NCBI GenBank assembly: GCA_950096965.1
Contig: CATNCV010000007.1
Location: 1-32,327, forward strand
DNA length: 32,327 nucleotides
Direction of reading: 5' to 3'
Origin: an uncultured Clostridiaceae bacterium
GTDB lineage: Bacteria; Bacillota; Clostridia; TANB77; CAG-508
Shown here: positions 7,994-15,882 of the stretch, piece by piece
How the letters are laid out: every line of letters starts with the position of its first letter
How positions within the stretch are numbered: the stretch's first letter is position 1
Notes under the pieces: model-generated
Told to the model about the DNA's origin: nothing
Database searches by the model: none
The model's input: the letters and a program-made list of their open reading frames with translations, nothing else
Made by a program: the position numbers and the translations under genes

Positions 7994-9085
7994 ATGAACG
8001 AAAAACTAAAAACTATAAAAAACAAAGGAAAAGAACTATTCAATCGCATCTTCATAGATGGACTAACAGGAATGGCCTGGGGGCTATTCTCAACCCTAAT
8101 AATAGGTCTAATAATAGAACAAATAGGAAAAATAATAGGAAACAACCAAATAGGAAATATGCTAATTCTAATAGGAAAAATATGCGCCTCATTAACAGGA
8201 GCAGGAATAGGAGTAGGGGCCGCCGTAAAATATAAAGCTTCTCCATTTGTAACAATATCAGCAGCAATGGCAGGCTTAATAGGAGCATTTGCAAGCAAAA
8301 TATTAGCAGGAAATGTATATGTAAATGGAAGCATAATACTAACAGGACCAGGGGAGCCAATGGGAGCATTTATAGCAAGTTACATAGGAATAGAAATAGG
8401 AAAAATAATAACAGGAAAAACAAAAGTAGATATAATACTAGTTCCATTAGTGACAATATTAATAGGAGGAGCTATAGGTTTACTAGTAGGACCAGCAATA
8501 TCAAACTTCATGGCACTACTAGGAAATATGATTAACTGGGCAGTAGAAAAACAGCCATTTATAATGGGAATACTAGTATCGACCATCATGGGAATGATAT
8601 TAACCTTGCCAATAAGCTCAGCAGCAATATCAATTATTCTAAACTTAAATGGATTAGCAGCAGGAGCAGCAACAGTAGGGTGCTGTGCAAATATGATAGG
8701 CTTTGCAATAGCAAGTTACAAAGAAAACAAAGTAGGCGGACTATTATCACAAGGAATAGGAACAAGTATGCTACAAGTACCAAATATAATGAAAAAACCA
8801 GTAATATGGTTACCAGCAATAATAGCAAGCGCAATACTAGGTCCAGTATCAACAATGGTTTTCCACATGACAAACAACGCCTCAGGAGCAGGAATGGGAA
8901 CAGCAGGATTCGTAGGCCAATTTATGACCTGGCAAACAATGGCAGGAACAGAAAGTTCTGTAACATTAATTATAAAAATAGCATTATTACACTTCATATT
9001 ACCAGGAGTAATAGCATGGGTAGTTAGTTACTTTATGAGAAAAAAAGGAATAATAAAAGATGGAGATATGAAACTTGACTTGTAA
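7994..9085 (+). CDS. PTS sugar transporter subunit IIC family membrane protein
   Basis: This is a 363-residue protein with about eight to ten hydrophobic helices rich in Gly, Ala and Ile. The beginning (FIDGLTGMAWGLFSTLIIG) and the PGEPMGAFIASYIGIEIGK and LPISSAAISI stretches match the PTS_EIIC_2 (PF13303) type of stand-alone IIC-like permease. No IIA or IIB domain is fused and none is encoded nearby, so its coupling to the phosphotransferase system and its substrate are open. AAAAGGAGG lies 7 nt before the ATG. The gene is preceded by the repeat region and followed by an unrelated HExxH gene. Confidence 0.82.
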   Translation: MNEKLKTIKNKGKELFNRIFIDGLTGMAWGLFSTLIIGLIIEQIGKIIGNNQIGNMLILIGKICASLTGAGIGVGAAVKYKASPFVTISAAMAGLIGAFASKILAGNVYVNGSIILTGPGEPMGAFIASYIGIEIGKIITGKTKVDIILVPLVTILIGGAIGLLVGPAISNFMALLGNMINWAVEKQPFIMGILVSTIMGMILTLPISSAAISIILNLNGLAAGAATVGCCANMIGFAIASYKENKVGGLLSQGIGTSMLQVPNIMKKPVIWLPAIIASAILGPVSTMVFHMTNNASGAGMGTAGFVGQFMTWQTMAGTESSVTLIIKIALLHFILPGVIAWVVSYFMRKKGIIKDGDMKLDL

Positions 9086-9164
9086 AGTAAAAAAGACTTG
9101 AATAATTCTGATATGTATGGTATATCTATATTAGATACTATGAAAGAGGAGAAATACAATTAAT

Positions 9165-9974
9165 ATGGATTTAGGAGATATTATAATAAGTTTAATTACA
9201 GAATTACAAAATAGAGGAATAAAATTTAATTATTCTATAGAACATAGAAGTATAACAACAGGGCAGATTGAAGATTCTGGTAATATAAAAGAAGGAAGAA
9301 ATTATAATTTAACAATAATAACTGAAAACGAAGAGATATATATATCTAATAATCAAATAAACGATGAAAAGTTTATGGAGCTAATGTATGTAATTTTTCA
9401 TGAATATAGACATATTGTTCAAATAGAAAATAGTAAATATAACCCTGATTTTTCAAAAAACTCTATTAATATAGCTAAAATGAGTGCAATAAAAGACAAT
9501 GGCTTTGAAGACTATTATTTTAATAATTATGATAATGATATTGCAGAATTAGATGCTTCAATTTATGGGATAGAAGAGGCTATTAGATATGTTAACAGTC
9601 ATTTTCCACAAGTTGACGCTGAAAGGGGAGTACTTTCATTTATAAGAAAAGACATACAAGAAGAATATCCTCATTTCCGTGTTGAAAAAGCTAATTCTAC
9701 TCAAGAGTGTATAAATGAATTAAGAGCAAGAATGAGTAACCCATCAAGAGTTGATTTGCAAGAAATAATGAACAAAGATGGAATAAATGCTGATATAGAT
9801 ATTATAGATAATATTCTTCTAAAACAAGAAGTAATTAATAAGTATAGAAATTGCAAAACAGCAGAAGAAAAAGATAATTTTATTATATCAGAAATGTGTA
9901 AATTACGTCCAGAAATGCTATTAGAATATCCAATTTTACAGAATAATATAGGAATAGAAAATAAAAACTTTTAA
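9165..9974 (+). CDS. HExxH-containing protein, putative metallopeptidase, C-terminus possibly frameshifted
   Basis: The protein is 269 residues with no signal peptide. H79-E80-Y81-R82-H83 is a zincin HExxH motif in a predicted helix (YVIFHEYRHIVQ). E128 in DNDIAELDASIYG is a candidate third zinc ligand, as in gluzincin-like folds. I do not recognise the family beyond that. AGAGGAG lies 13 nt before the ATG, slightly long. Deleting one A from the run at 9963-9967 would join this frame to an open frame ending at 10095. That would replace the last two residues by about 42 acidic/basic residues that look coding. So the annotated stop may be an error or a mutation. Confidence 0.7.
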   Translation: MDLGDIIISLITELQNRGIKFNYSIEHRSITTGQIEDSGNIKEGRNYNLTIITENEEIYISNNQINDEKFMELMYVIFHEYRHIVQIENSKYNPDFSKNSINIAKMSAIKDNGFEDYYFNNYDNDIAELDASIYGIEEAIRYVNSHFPQVDAERGVLSFIRKDIQEEYPHFRVEKANSTQECINELRARMSNPSRVDLQEIMNKDGINADIDIIDNILLKQEVINKYRNCKTAEEKDNFIISEMCKLRPEMLLEYPILQNNIGIENKNF

Positions 9975-10095
9975 AGAAAAATATAAGGTAGAACTAGACA
10001 AAATTGAATATGATAGGATTGTGGAAAAATGTAAAAATGGAATATATACAGAAAGAGTACAAATAGATGAAAGCGAGATACAAGATTATAAATAA
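9968..10095 (+). pseudogene. Coding-like continuation of the HExxH gene in the +1 frame
   Basis: The frame is open with no convincing start codon and reads TFKEKYKVELDKIEYDRIVE and onward to a TAA at 10093-10095. Lys/Glu-rich, well-balanced codons and direct abutment to the stop of the upstream gene suggest its true C-terminus displaced by one base in an A-run. Confidence 0.45.
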
Positions 10096-10122
10096 CTTCT
10101 AACCTTTAAAAAGGAGGAAAAA

Positions 10123-10968
10123 ATGAAAGAAGAATTTTTTAAACCATCAGTAACAGTAGATACAATAATATTCACAGTAAGGGACTTAAATGTGGATAAT
10201 TATAGGAAATTGCCAGAAAAAAAGTTTCAAGTGTTATTAGTAAAAAGAGCAGGAGAACCATATAAAGATAAATGGTCACTGCCAGGAACATTTGTAGGAA
10301 AAGAAGAAAGATTTGAAGAAGCGGTAAATAGGTGCTTGCAAGAAAAAGCAAATATTAAAGACATATATTTAGAACAATTATACTCATGGGGAGATCCACA
10401 AAGAGACCCAAGGGAAAGGATAATTAGCACATCTTACATGGGGTTAGTAGATACAGGCGACATTCAAATAAAGGCAGGAAAAAATGTAGAAGATATAGAG
10501 TGGTTTAATATAAAATTAAATACTATAAAAGAAAAAAGCAAAGAGAAAAAAGATGGATATTACAAAGCAGAAGAAATAGAAATATTGTTAGAAAATAAAC
10601 AGGAAGTATTAAAAAGTAGAGTAAAAGTAGTAAAAGAGCTAGTAAATGGAAATATGGTAATATACACACAAATATTACAATCAGACCTAGCATTTGACCA
10701 TGCTAAAATATTAATATATGCCATAGAGAGACTAAAAAATAAAGTAGAATATACAACGATAGCATTTAACCTAATGCCAGAAAAGTTCACACTAACAAAG
10801 CTACAACAAGTATATGAAATACTATTAGACAAGCCACTATTAAAAGCAAACTTTAGAAGAAAAATAGCAGATATGGTAATAGAGACAGAAGAATACGAAG
10901 AAAACGCAGGACATAGACCATCAAAATTATACAAGTTTAACCCAAACTGGCAACCACATGTATTCTAA
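10123..10968 (+). CDS. nrtR: NrtR-like transcriptional regulator (Nudix domain plus winged helix)
   Basis: Residues 1-160 form a Nudix fold, and about 185-281 a winged-helix domain containing AFDHAKILIYAIERLKNKVE, TIAFNLMPEKFTLTKLQQVY, LLKANFRRKI and GHRPSKLYKFN. This architecture is that of NrtR, a repressor of NAD-metabolism genes that senses ADP-ribose-type ligands. The Nudix box starting at G59 is degenerate: the REUxEExGU core reads QEKANIK, so hydrolysis is unlikely and ligand sensing more so. AAAAGGAGG precedes the ATG. It lies between nadD-nadE and pncB, whose promoters share an operator. That it binds those sites is inference; other family members regulate sugar catabolism. Confidence 0.82.
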   Translation: MKEEFFKPSVTVDTIIFTVRDLNVDNYRKLPEKKFQVLLVKRAGEPYKDKWSLPGTFVGKEERFEEAVNRCLQEKANIKDIYLEQLYSWGDPQRDPRERIISTSYMGLVDTGDIQIKAGKNVEDIEWFNIKLNTIKEKSKEKKDGYYKAEEIEILLENKQEVLKSRVKVVKELVNGNMVIYTQILQSDLAFDHAKILIYAIERLKNKVEYTTIAFNLMPEKFTLTKLQQVYEILLDKPLLKANFRRKIADMVIETEEYEENAGHRPSKLYKFNPNWQPHVF

Positions 10969-10972
10969 TGTT

Positions 10973-11033
10973 CCAATTGGGGACGTTTCCTTTTGGGGTA
11001 TCTGGTACAAATGGGGTATCTGTCACTTTTGGG
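10973..11033 (+). repeat. REP-like element copy B, 4 nt after the nrtR-like stop
   Basis: It begins CCAATTGGGGACGTTTCC, then has two tandem units of GGGGTATCTGxxAC separated by 18 bp, and ends TTTTGGG. By my count it matches the complement of 22944-23004 (inside the RAYT gene) at 56 of 61 positions. Confidence 0.88.
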
Positions 11034-11144
11034 AACTTTTTAATATATATTAAGTATCTGTTGCAGGACATATAAAATTTATAATCTGTGAATTGGAACC
11101 AAATGTTGAATAAATTGCTTAATAATTAATTAAATTATGTTTAC

Positions 11145-11202
11145 AAAAAGCATTAAATGTGATATAAAAAGATTATTCTATTTAGCACATTTAGTGCTTT
11201 TT
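11145..11202 (+). terminator. Hairpin terminator upstream of rpn
   Basis: The arms AAAAAGCATTAAATGTG (11145-11161) and its complement at 11186-11202 pair at 16 of 17 positions, and the 3' arm ends in five T. Confidence 0.75.
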
Positions 11203-11375
11203 CAATTTATTTAAAAATTTTATTTCAAAGTTATTAAAAATTAAATCGAAAATTTTTAATCTATTAAAAAATCAAATTAAATGAAATTAAAAAATAAGTG
11301 AGAAGGGAGGTTTATTTACTATATAGAGTACAAATATGCTACATAGAAAATAAATTTTTTGCAAGGAGAAAAAAT

Positions 11376-12236
11376 ATGGAAGAAAAGAAAGAATTGTTAA
11401 AACCCAAAAATGACATAGTATTTCAAAGCTTATTTACACAAAAGAATGAAAATATAACAAAAAATTTTATTTCAGCAATTATGGAAGAGAAAATAACAAA
11501 AATAAAAATAAACACACAAAAAGAATTATACAGAGAAAAGCCAACAGATAAATTAGGAATATTAGACTTAGAAGCAGAAATAAATGATAAAGAGAAAGTA
11601 GATATAGAAGTACAATTAATTGACAGAAAAAATTTAGTAGAAAGAATGCTATTTTATTTTTCTAAATTATATGCAAGTACAATAGATAAGGGAGAAGATT
11701 ACATAGATGCAAAGAAAGTAGTAATAATAGCAATAATAGATTATGACTTGGACTTAACAAAAGAAATAAAGGAAATGGAAACAGTATGGAATATAATAGA
11801 AAGAAAAAATAAGAACTTAATGTTGACAGATAAGTTAGAATTACATATAATTGAATTAAGGAAAGCAAGAGAAGAATACAAGAAAAATAAATCGAATAAA
11901 AAAGCACAATGGATGATGTTCATAAATAATCCAAATGAAGTGGAGGTGCAAGAAATAATGAAAGAGAATAAAGAAATAGAAGAAGCAGTAGTAGAAATAA
12001 GAGAAATGACTGAAGACGAAAAATTAGAAAGACTTGCATTTTTAAGACAAAAAGCCATAATGGACGAAAAAGCAATATATGCAGCAGGATTAGATAAAGG
12101 AGAATTACGTGGAAAGGAAGTTGGAAGAAAAGAAGGAATAAAAGAGACAGCTAAAAAAATGAAAGAAGAAAATTTACCACTAGAGCTAATTGAGAAAATA
12201 ACGGAATTAACGAAAGATGAAATTGAAAAACTATAA
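11376..12236 (+). CDS. Rpn family recombination-promoting nuclease / PD-(D/E)XK transposase-like protein
   Basis: The protein has 286 residues from the ATG at 11376, which has AAGGAG 7 nt upstream; an earlier ATG-free extension to 11298 lacks a ribosome site. The N-terminal KPKNDIVFQSLFTQKNE and the following GILDLEAEIND and VDIEVQL match the PD-(D/E)XK core of Rpn/PF12784 proteins, where D and E-x-Q coordinate metal. RMLFYFSKLYA is also typical. The C-terminal half is a charged helical region with the G-K-E-x-G repeats these proteins often carry. Members nick or cut DNA and are spread widely in gut Firmicutes. It is a single gene with its own flanking hairpins. Confidence 0.88.
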   Translation: MEEKKELLKPKNDIVFQSLFTQKNENITKNFISAIMEEKITKIKINTQKELYREKPTDKLGILDLEAEINDKEKVDIEVQLIDRKNLVERMLFYFSKLYASTIDKGEDYIDAKKVVIIAIIDYDLDLTKEIKEMETVWNIIERKNKNLMLTDKLELHIIELRKAREEYKKNKSNKKAQWMMFINNPNEVEVQEIMKENKEIEEAVVEIREMTEDEKLERLAFLRQKAIMDEKAIYAAGLDKGELRGKEVGRKEGIKETAKKMKEENLPLELIEKITELTKDEIEKL

Positions 12237-12290
12237 ATTACATATTATAGTAAAATAAACTTTTAATTAAATAGGAAAGTTATAAAATAT

Positions 12291-12334
12291 AGGAGTGCCA
12301 TTCATTAAAAATACTTTATATGGTACTCCTTTTG
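12291..12334 (+). terminator. Hairpin terminator after rpn
   Basis: AGGAGTGCCAT (12291-12301) pairs with ATGGTACTCCT (12320-12330) with one G-T wobble, followed by a short T run. Confidence 0.7.
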
Positions 12335-12363
12335 TAAAATAAAAAAAGAAGGTAGAAAATATT

Positions 12364-12897
12364 ATGAAAGTATTAATAGCAACAAAAAATCAAGGGAAAA
12401 TTGAAGGAGCAAGAAAAGCATTATTAAATTATTTTGATAATGTAGAAATTGAAGGAATACCAGTAGAATCAAATGTAAGCGAACAACCAGTTAATGATGA
12501 GATATATGATGGAGCGAAAAACAGAGTTAAAAATTTAAAGGAATATGCACAGCAAAATGGCAAACAAGCAGATTTATACTTGGCAGTAGAAAGCGGAATA
12601 ACTAATTCATTAGGAAGATGGCTGATTACTAATATTGCAGTAATTGAAGATAATAGGGATTTTGAAAGCTATGGTACAAGTCCATCATTTCCAGTTCCAG
12701 AAAAATTAGTGAAAGATATTATAGATACTGATTTAAGCCAAGTTATGAATAAGATTTTTACTAAGGACGACGAAAGGCACAATAAAGGTGGAGGAATACA
12801 ATTATTAACGCACGAAAAAATATCAAGAATAGACTTAACACAAATGGCATTTATTATGGCATTAACTAAATATATAAATGAAGATAAATGGAAATAA
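12364..12897 (+). CDS. yjjX: Inosine/xanthosine triphosphatase, YjjX/DUF84 family
   Basis: The 177-residue protein starts MKVLIATKNQGKIEGARKAL, the nucleotide-binding opening of this ITPase-like fold. It continues with SNVSEQPVNDEIYDGAKNR, LAVESGI and a C-terminal KGGGIQLLTHEKISRIDLTQ, all characteristic of DUF84/YjjX enzymes. These remove ITP/XTP and similar damaged nucleotides. The ATG follows a weak GAAGGTAG site. A 68-bp perfect palindrome starts at its stop codon and separates it from the convergent HAD gene. Confidence 0.88.
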   Translation: MKVLIATKNQGKIEGARKALLNYFDNVEIEGIPVESNVSEQPVNDEIYDGAKNRVKNLKEYAQQNGKQADLYLAVESGITNSLGRWLITNIAVIEDNRDFESYGTSPSFPVPEKLVKDIIDTDLSQVMNKIFTKDDERHNKGGGIQLLTHEKISRIDLTQMAFIMALTKYINEDKWK

Positions 12898-12964
12898 AAA
12901 AGGGATGTAAAAAAGGAAAGATTTGGGACGCGTCCCAAATCTTTCCTTTTTTACATCCCTTTTT
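12897..12964. terminator. 68-bp perfect palindrome, bidirectional terminator
   Basis: The arms 12897-12930 and 12931-12964 are perfectly complementary with no spacer; the centre is GGGACG|CGTCCC and each end is five A or five T. It overlaps the last base of the yjjX stop codon and the last codon bases of the convergent HAD gene. It probably terminates both, and its GGGACG core relates it to the REP-like elements. Confidence 0.92.
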
Positions 12965-13796
12965 AGATAAACTTATAAATTGCTTCTGCAAATCCGCCAT
13001 TGCCAGCAGAATTTTTGGTAACAAAATCTGCGACCGCTTTTACTTCATCATAGCTATTACCAACAGCTACTCCAATACTAGCTACATTAAACATGCTTAT
13101 ATCATTAATGTTATCGCCAATAGCGAGTATTTGTGATTGTGGGATATTCAAGTATTTACTCAAAGCATTAATGGCATTTCCTTTAGAAACATTAGAAGTA
13201 GAAATATCTAAATATTCATAATCTTTATCAATAACATTATCACGATATTTTCCTTTCTTTCTAATATGTGTAATACTAATACCTTCTACTTGTTGTAATT
13301 TAGCTTTAAGCTCTGACAAGTCACTACTTGAAGAAAGAACTAACTGCAGAATTTCGGTATTTCCAGTAATTAAAGTATTATAAATATCAGAAACTTCCAT
13401 AATATCTACTTTACCAGGGAATAACAAGGAATTCCTTAAATCTAAATATTCAAGCTTTTCACTTATAATGCCAGTATCAGTATTAGCATGTACATGCATA
13501 CCATATTCTTTAGCAAGTTCTAAGCATTTTGTAAGGTTAGATATAGAAAGGGATTTTTTAAAAATGACCTTATTAGTAGTTAAATCTACACAATGAGAAC
13601 CATTTCCAAAAATACCAAAATCTGCACCAACTTTTTTACAAAAATCTTTACTAATAGCATAGCTCTTACCAGTACAAAGAGCAAAAGTAATATTTTTCTC
13701 TTTTAAATACGATATAGCCTGAGTATTCCTTTCGCAAATAGGATGTACATTATCAATTAAAGTACTATCAATATCACTAGAAACAAGTTTAATCAT
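12963..13796 (-). CDS. HAD superfamily phosphatase, Cof type
   Basis: This 277-residue hydrolase of the Cof/YidA subfamily has motif I SSDIDST with D8 nucleophile and D10 acid/base. Motif II is CTGKSY, motif III the lysine in SKGNAINAL, and motif IV IGDNINDISM. The ~100-residue middle is the type IIB cap, which sets specificity. Such enzymes dephosphorylate sugar phosphates, nucleotides or cofactors; the substrate is not predictable. It converges on yjjX. AAGGAGATAAAG lies upstream of the ATG on the minus strand. Confidence 0.9.
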   Translation of the reverse strand: MIKLVSSDIDSTLIDNVHPICERNTQAISYLKEKNITFALCTGKSYAISKDFCKKVGADFGIFGNGSHCVDLTTNKVIFKKSLSISNLTKCLELAKEYGMHVHANTDTGIISEKLEYLDLRNSLLFPGKVDIMEVSDIYNTLITGNTEILQLVLSSSSDLSELKAKLQQVEGISITHIRKKGKYRDNVIDKDYEYLDISTSNVSKGNAINALSKYLNIPQSQILAIGDNINDISMFNVASIGVAVGNSYDEVKAVADFVTKNSAGNGGFAEAIYKFI

Positions 13797-13961
13797 ACTT
13801 TATCTCCTTATATATGTAAATTTCTAAATTAAAGTTACATAAATATAATATCATAAATTAAAGAATAAGACAAGTAAAATTTTAGGAACATGATAAAAAT
13901 TATTTATCTGTGAAATATAACAAAAATTTTAGAGTTTGTGGATAACTAGCAATATTTATTA

Positions 13962-13990
13962 TTGCTTATTTCAAATATATATGATAGAAT
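13962..13990 (+). promoter_or_regulatory. Putative promoter of the small acidic gene
   Basis: TTGCTT (13962-13967) is 17 bp from TAGAAT (13985-13990), upstream of the gene starting at 14057. Confidence 0.4.
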
Positions 13991-14056
13991 ATAGCTTATG
14001 AGTTATATGTATGTTGTGTAATAACCAGAGAATAATTATTTGAAGGAGGAAGAAAC

Positions 14057-14266
14057 ATGAGGAAAATAGCATTTATTAATCCAACAAGAGAAAAGAAGAC
14101 ACTTAAGGAAATTTTAGATGACGCTTTTGAAAACTCTCACTTAGATTATGAAGTATCTAAACAAAGCGAAGCGGATGATGATAATGACGAAGATAGAATT
14201 TCAGAAGCAATTAGAAATACTCCTAAATTAGAAACAGATTTAAGAAATGTTGACTATTATGCATAA
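14057..14266 (+). CDS. Small acidic protein of unknown function
   Basis: The protein has 69 residues, with no membrane segment. It has a basic start (MRKIAFINPTREKKTLKE), then an Asp/Glu-rich middle with the run EADDDNDEDR. A strong AAGGAGGAA lies 8 nt before the ATG, and a hairpin terminator follows, so a real gene is likely. I do not recognise the family. It converges on pncB. Confidence 0.7.
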   Translation: MRKIAFINPTREKKTLKEILDDAFENSHLDYEVSKQSEADDDNDEDRISEAIRNTPKLETDLRNVDYYA

Positions 14267-14276
14267 ATAAAAAACA

Positions 14277-14306
14277 AGCTCTCCCTATTAATTTTAAGGA
14301 GAGCTT
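14277..14306. terminator. Hairpin between small acidic gene and pncB
   Basis: AAGCTCTCC (14277-14285) pairs perfectly with GGAGAGCTT (14298-14306). A-rich and T-rich flanks allow use in both directions between these convergent genes. Confidence 0.75.
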
Positions 14307-14311
14307 ATCTT

Positions 14312-15745
14312 TTAAAAGTAAATATTATTAAGCATATCATTCTTAAGTGTCCATAATTCCTTAGATAAATCAACATAGTATTCATGTGGTTTTTCTAATC
14401 TTTTGACTTCGTCCCACATAGTATCAAGTTCCTTTTTAGCATATTTGGCAATTTCTTTTAATGTAGGGTTTTTATACACTAATTTTCCATTTTCAAATAT
14501 TTTTTCATGTAAAGCTCTAACTGTATAGTTTGTAAGTGTTTTCTTTTTCCAAGGGTTTTGTGGGTCAAATATTGTGTAATTATCTTTTGGAATTACTTCA
14601 TCTGCTAAAGTTATAACATCTGCTAAAGCTTTTTTTGTATCTTTATCATAAAAACGATAAACTTTTTTATATCCAGGGTTTGTTACTTTTATAGCTGTTT
14701 CACTTACTTTAATTTTAGGTGTAATAACGCCATCTTCTTCCATAGCAACTAATTTATATACACCACCAAAAACAGGTTCACTTTTAGCTGTAATTAGGTT
14801 TTCGCCTACACCAAAGCTATCAATTTTTGCTTCTTGCTCTAATAAAGATGTTATAGAATATTCATCTAAAGAGTTTGTAGCGCAAATTTTACAATCTGGG
14901 TAACCATTTTCGTCTAATATTTTTCTAACTTTTTTAGATAAATAAGCTAAATCTCCACTATCTAACCTTACAGCTTTTGGTCTAATTCTTTGTGGTTTTA
15001 ATACTTCGTTAAATACTTTAATAGCATTAGGAAGACCACTTTCTATTGTATTGTAAGTGTCAATTAAAAGAGTGCAATCAGTAGGGTAAATTTCAGCATA
15101 TGCTTTAAAAGCTTCATATTCAGAGTCAAAACTTTGAATCCAGCTATGTGCCATAGTACCACTTGCAGGAACATCAAATTCTTTTGCGGAAATAGTACAA
15201 GAAGTTCCAACAGCTCCACCAATAATAGAAGCTCTAGCACCAGAAACAGCAGCATCAATTCCATGAGCACGCCTAGCACCAAATTCCATAACTGGAATGC
15301 CTTTTGCAGCGTTTACTATTCTACTTGTTTTAGTTGCAATTAAACTCTGATGGTTAATAGTAAGTAAAAGCATTGTTTCTAAAATTTGCGCCTGAATCAT
15401 AGGAGCTCTAACAGTAAGCAAAGCCTCATTAGGAAATACAATAGTTCCTTCAGGAATAGCCCAAATATCTCCTGTAAATTTAAAGTTTTTTAAATACTCT
15501 AAAAAATCTTCTGAAAATTTATTTTGTTTTCTTAAATATTCAATATCATCTTCTGTAAATTTTAAATTTTTAATATAGTTAATAACTTGCTCCAAACCAG
15601 AGGCTATAACATAACCACCCTCGTCAGGTATTCTTCTAAAAAATACATCAAAGTAAGCTAGTTTGTTATTCATATTTTTAACAAAATAACCATTTGACAT
15701 GGTAAATTCATAAAAATCCGCAACTAATTCTAATTTATTATTCAT
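14312..15745 (-). CDS. pncB: Nicotinate phosphoribosyltransferase
   Basis: The enzyme converts nicotinate and PRPP to nicotinate mononucleotide, the salvage entry feeding NadD and NadE. The 477-residue protein has the N-terminal DFYEFTMSNGYF, VMEFGARRAHG, SGTMAHSWIQSF, the phosphoribosyl-binding VRLDSGDLAYLSKK and ICATNSLDEY segments of the family. AAGGAGGA lies 7 nt before the ATG on the minus strand. Its promoter carries two operator palindromes of the same kind as nadD, 9 kb away, so the salvage step and the common adenylation step are probably co-regulated. Confidence 0.95.
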   Translation of the reverse strand: MNNKLELVADFYEFTMSNGYFVKNMNNKLAYFDVFFRRIPDEGGYVIASGLEQVINYIKNLKFTEDDIEYLRKQNKFSEDFLEYLKNFKFTGDIWAIPEGTIVFPNEALLTVRAPMIQAQILETMLLLTINHQSLIATKTSRIVNAAKGIPVMEFGARRAHGIDAAVSGARASIIGGAVGTSCTISAKEFDVPASGTMAHSWIQSFDSEYEAFKAYAEIYPTDCTLLIDTYNTIESGLPNAIKVFNEVLKPQRIRPKAVRLDSGDLAYLSKKVRKILDENGYPDCKICATNSLDEYSITSLLEQEAKIDSFGVGENLITAKSEPVFGGVYKLVAMEEDGVITPKIKVSETAIKVTNPGYKKVYRFYDKDTKKALADVITLADEVIPKDNYTIFDPQNPWKKKTLTNYTVRALHEKIFENGKLVYKNPTLKEIAKYAKKELDTMWDEVKRLEKPHEYYVDLSKELWTLKNDMLNNIYF

Positions 15746-15780
15746 AATAATTCCTCCTTCAAAATATACTTATTAACTTT

Positions 15781-15793
15781 ATGATAGTAACAT
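15781..15793. promoter_or_regulatory. pncB operator, proximal (ATGATAnTATCAT family)
   Basis: The plus strand reads ATGATAGTAACAT, one mismatch to ATGATA-N-TATCAT. With the distal site it also forms a larger inverted repeat, ATGATAGTA...TACTATCAT (15781-15789 / 15799-15807). Confidence 0.6.
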
Positions 15794-15820
15794 CATAATA
15801 CTATCATATTAAATTGTCAA
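15792..15820 (-). promoter_or_regulatory. pncB promoter (TTGACA-N17-TATGAT)
   Basis: On the minus strand TTGACA (15820-15815) is followed after 17 bp by TATGAT (15797-15792). The operator pair covers the spacer, the -10 and the start region, as in nadD. Confidence 0.85.
15795..15807. promoter_or_regulatory. pncB operator, distal (ATGATAnTATCAT family)
   Basis: The plus strand reads ATAATACTATCAT, one mismatch to the palindrome, and overlaps the promoter spacer and -10. Confidence 0.6.
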
Positions 15821-15882
15821 TAACTTTGTGCAAAAAATTAAAAGTATAGTGATTGAAAATAGTAAAAATAGTAATTTAACAT

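Larger units (their letters stand above)
10969..11375. other. Intergenic region between nrtR-like gene and rpn
   Basis: The region holds REP-like copy B and the hairpin terminator at 11145-11202. An AT-rich stretch with no supportable gene follows, then the AAGGAG (11363-11368) of the rpn-type gene. The frame of that gene is open back to 11298, but without a suitable start. Confidence 0.6.

Noticed and set aside
13845-13857. Possible third NAD operator (AATATAATATCAT) upstream of the HAD gene
   Set aside because: It has two mismatches in an AT-rich background, is unpaired, and is not placed in a recognisable promoter spacer.
13937-13945. TGTGGATAA, a perfect complement of a DnaA box
   Set aside because: It is a single 9-mer with no cluster, no dnaA/dnaN/gidA neighbours and no AT-rich unwinding element arrangement; chance occurrence is likely.
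15134-15343. Asn/Ser/Thr-rich frame opposite pncB
   Set aside because: Composition is that of a shadow frame over a highly conserved pncB stretch.
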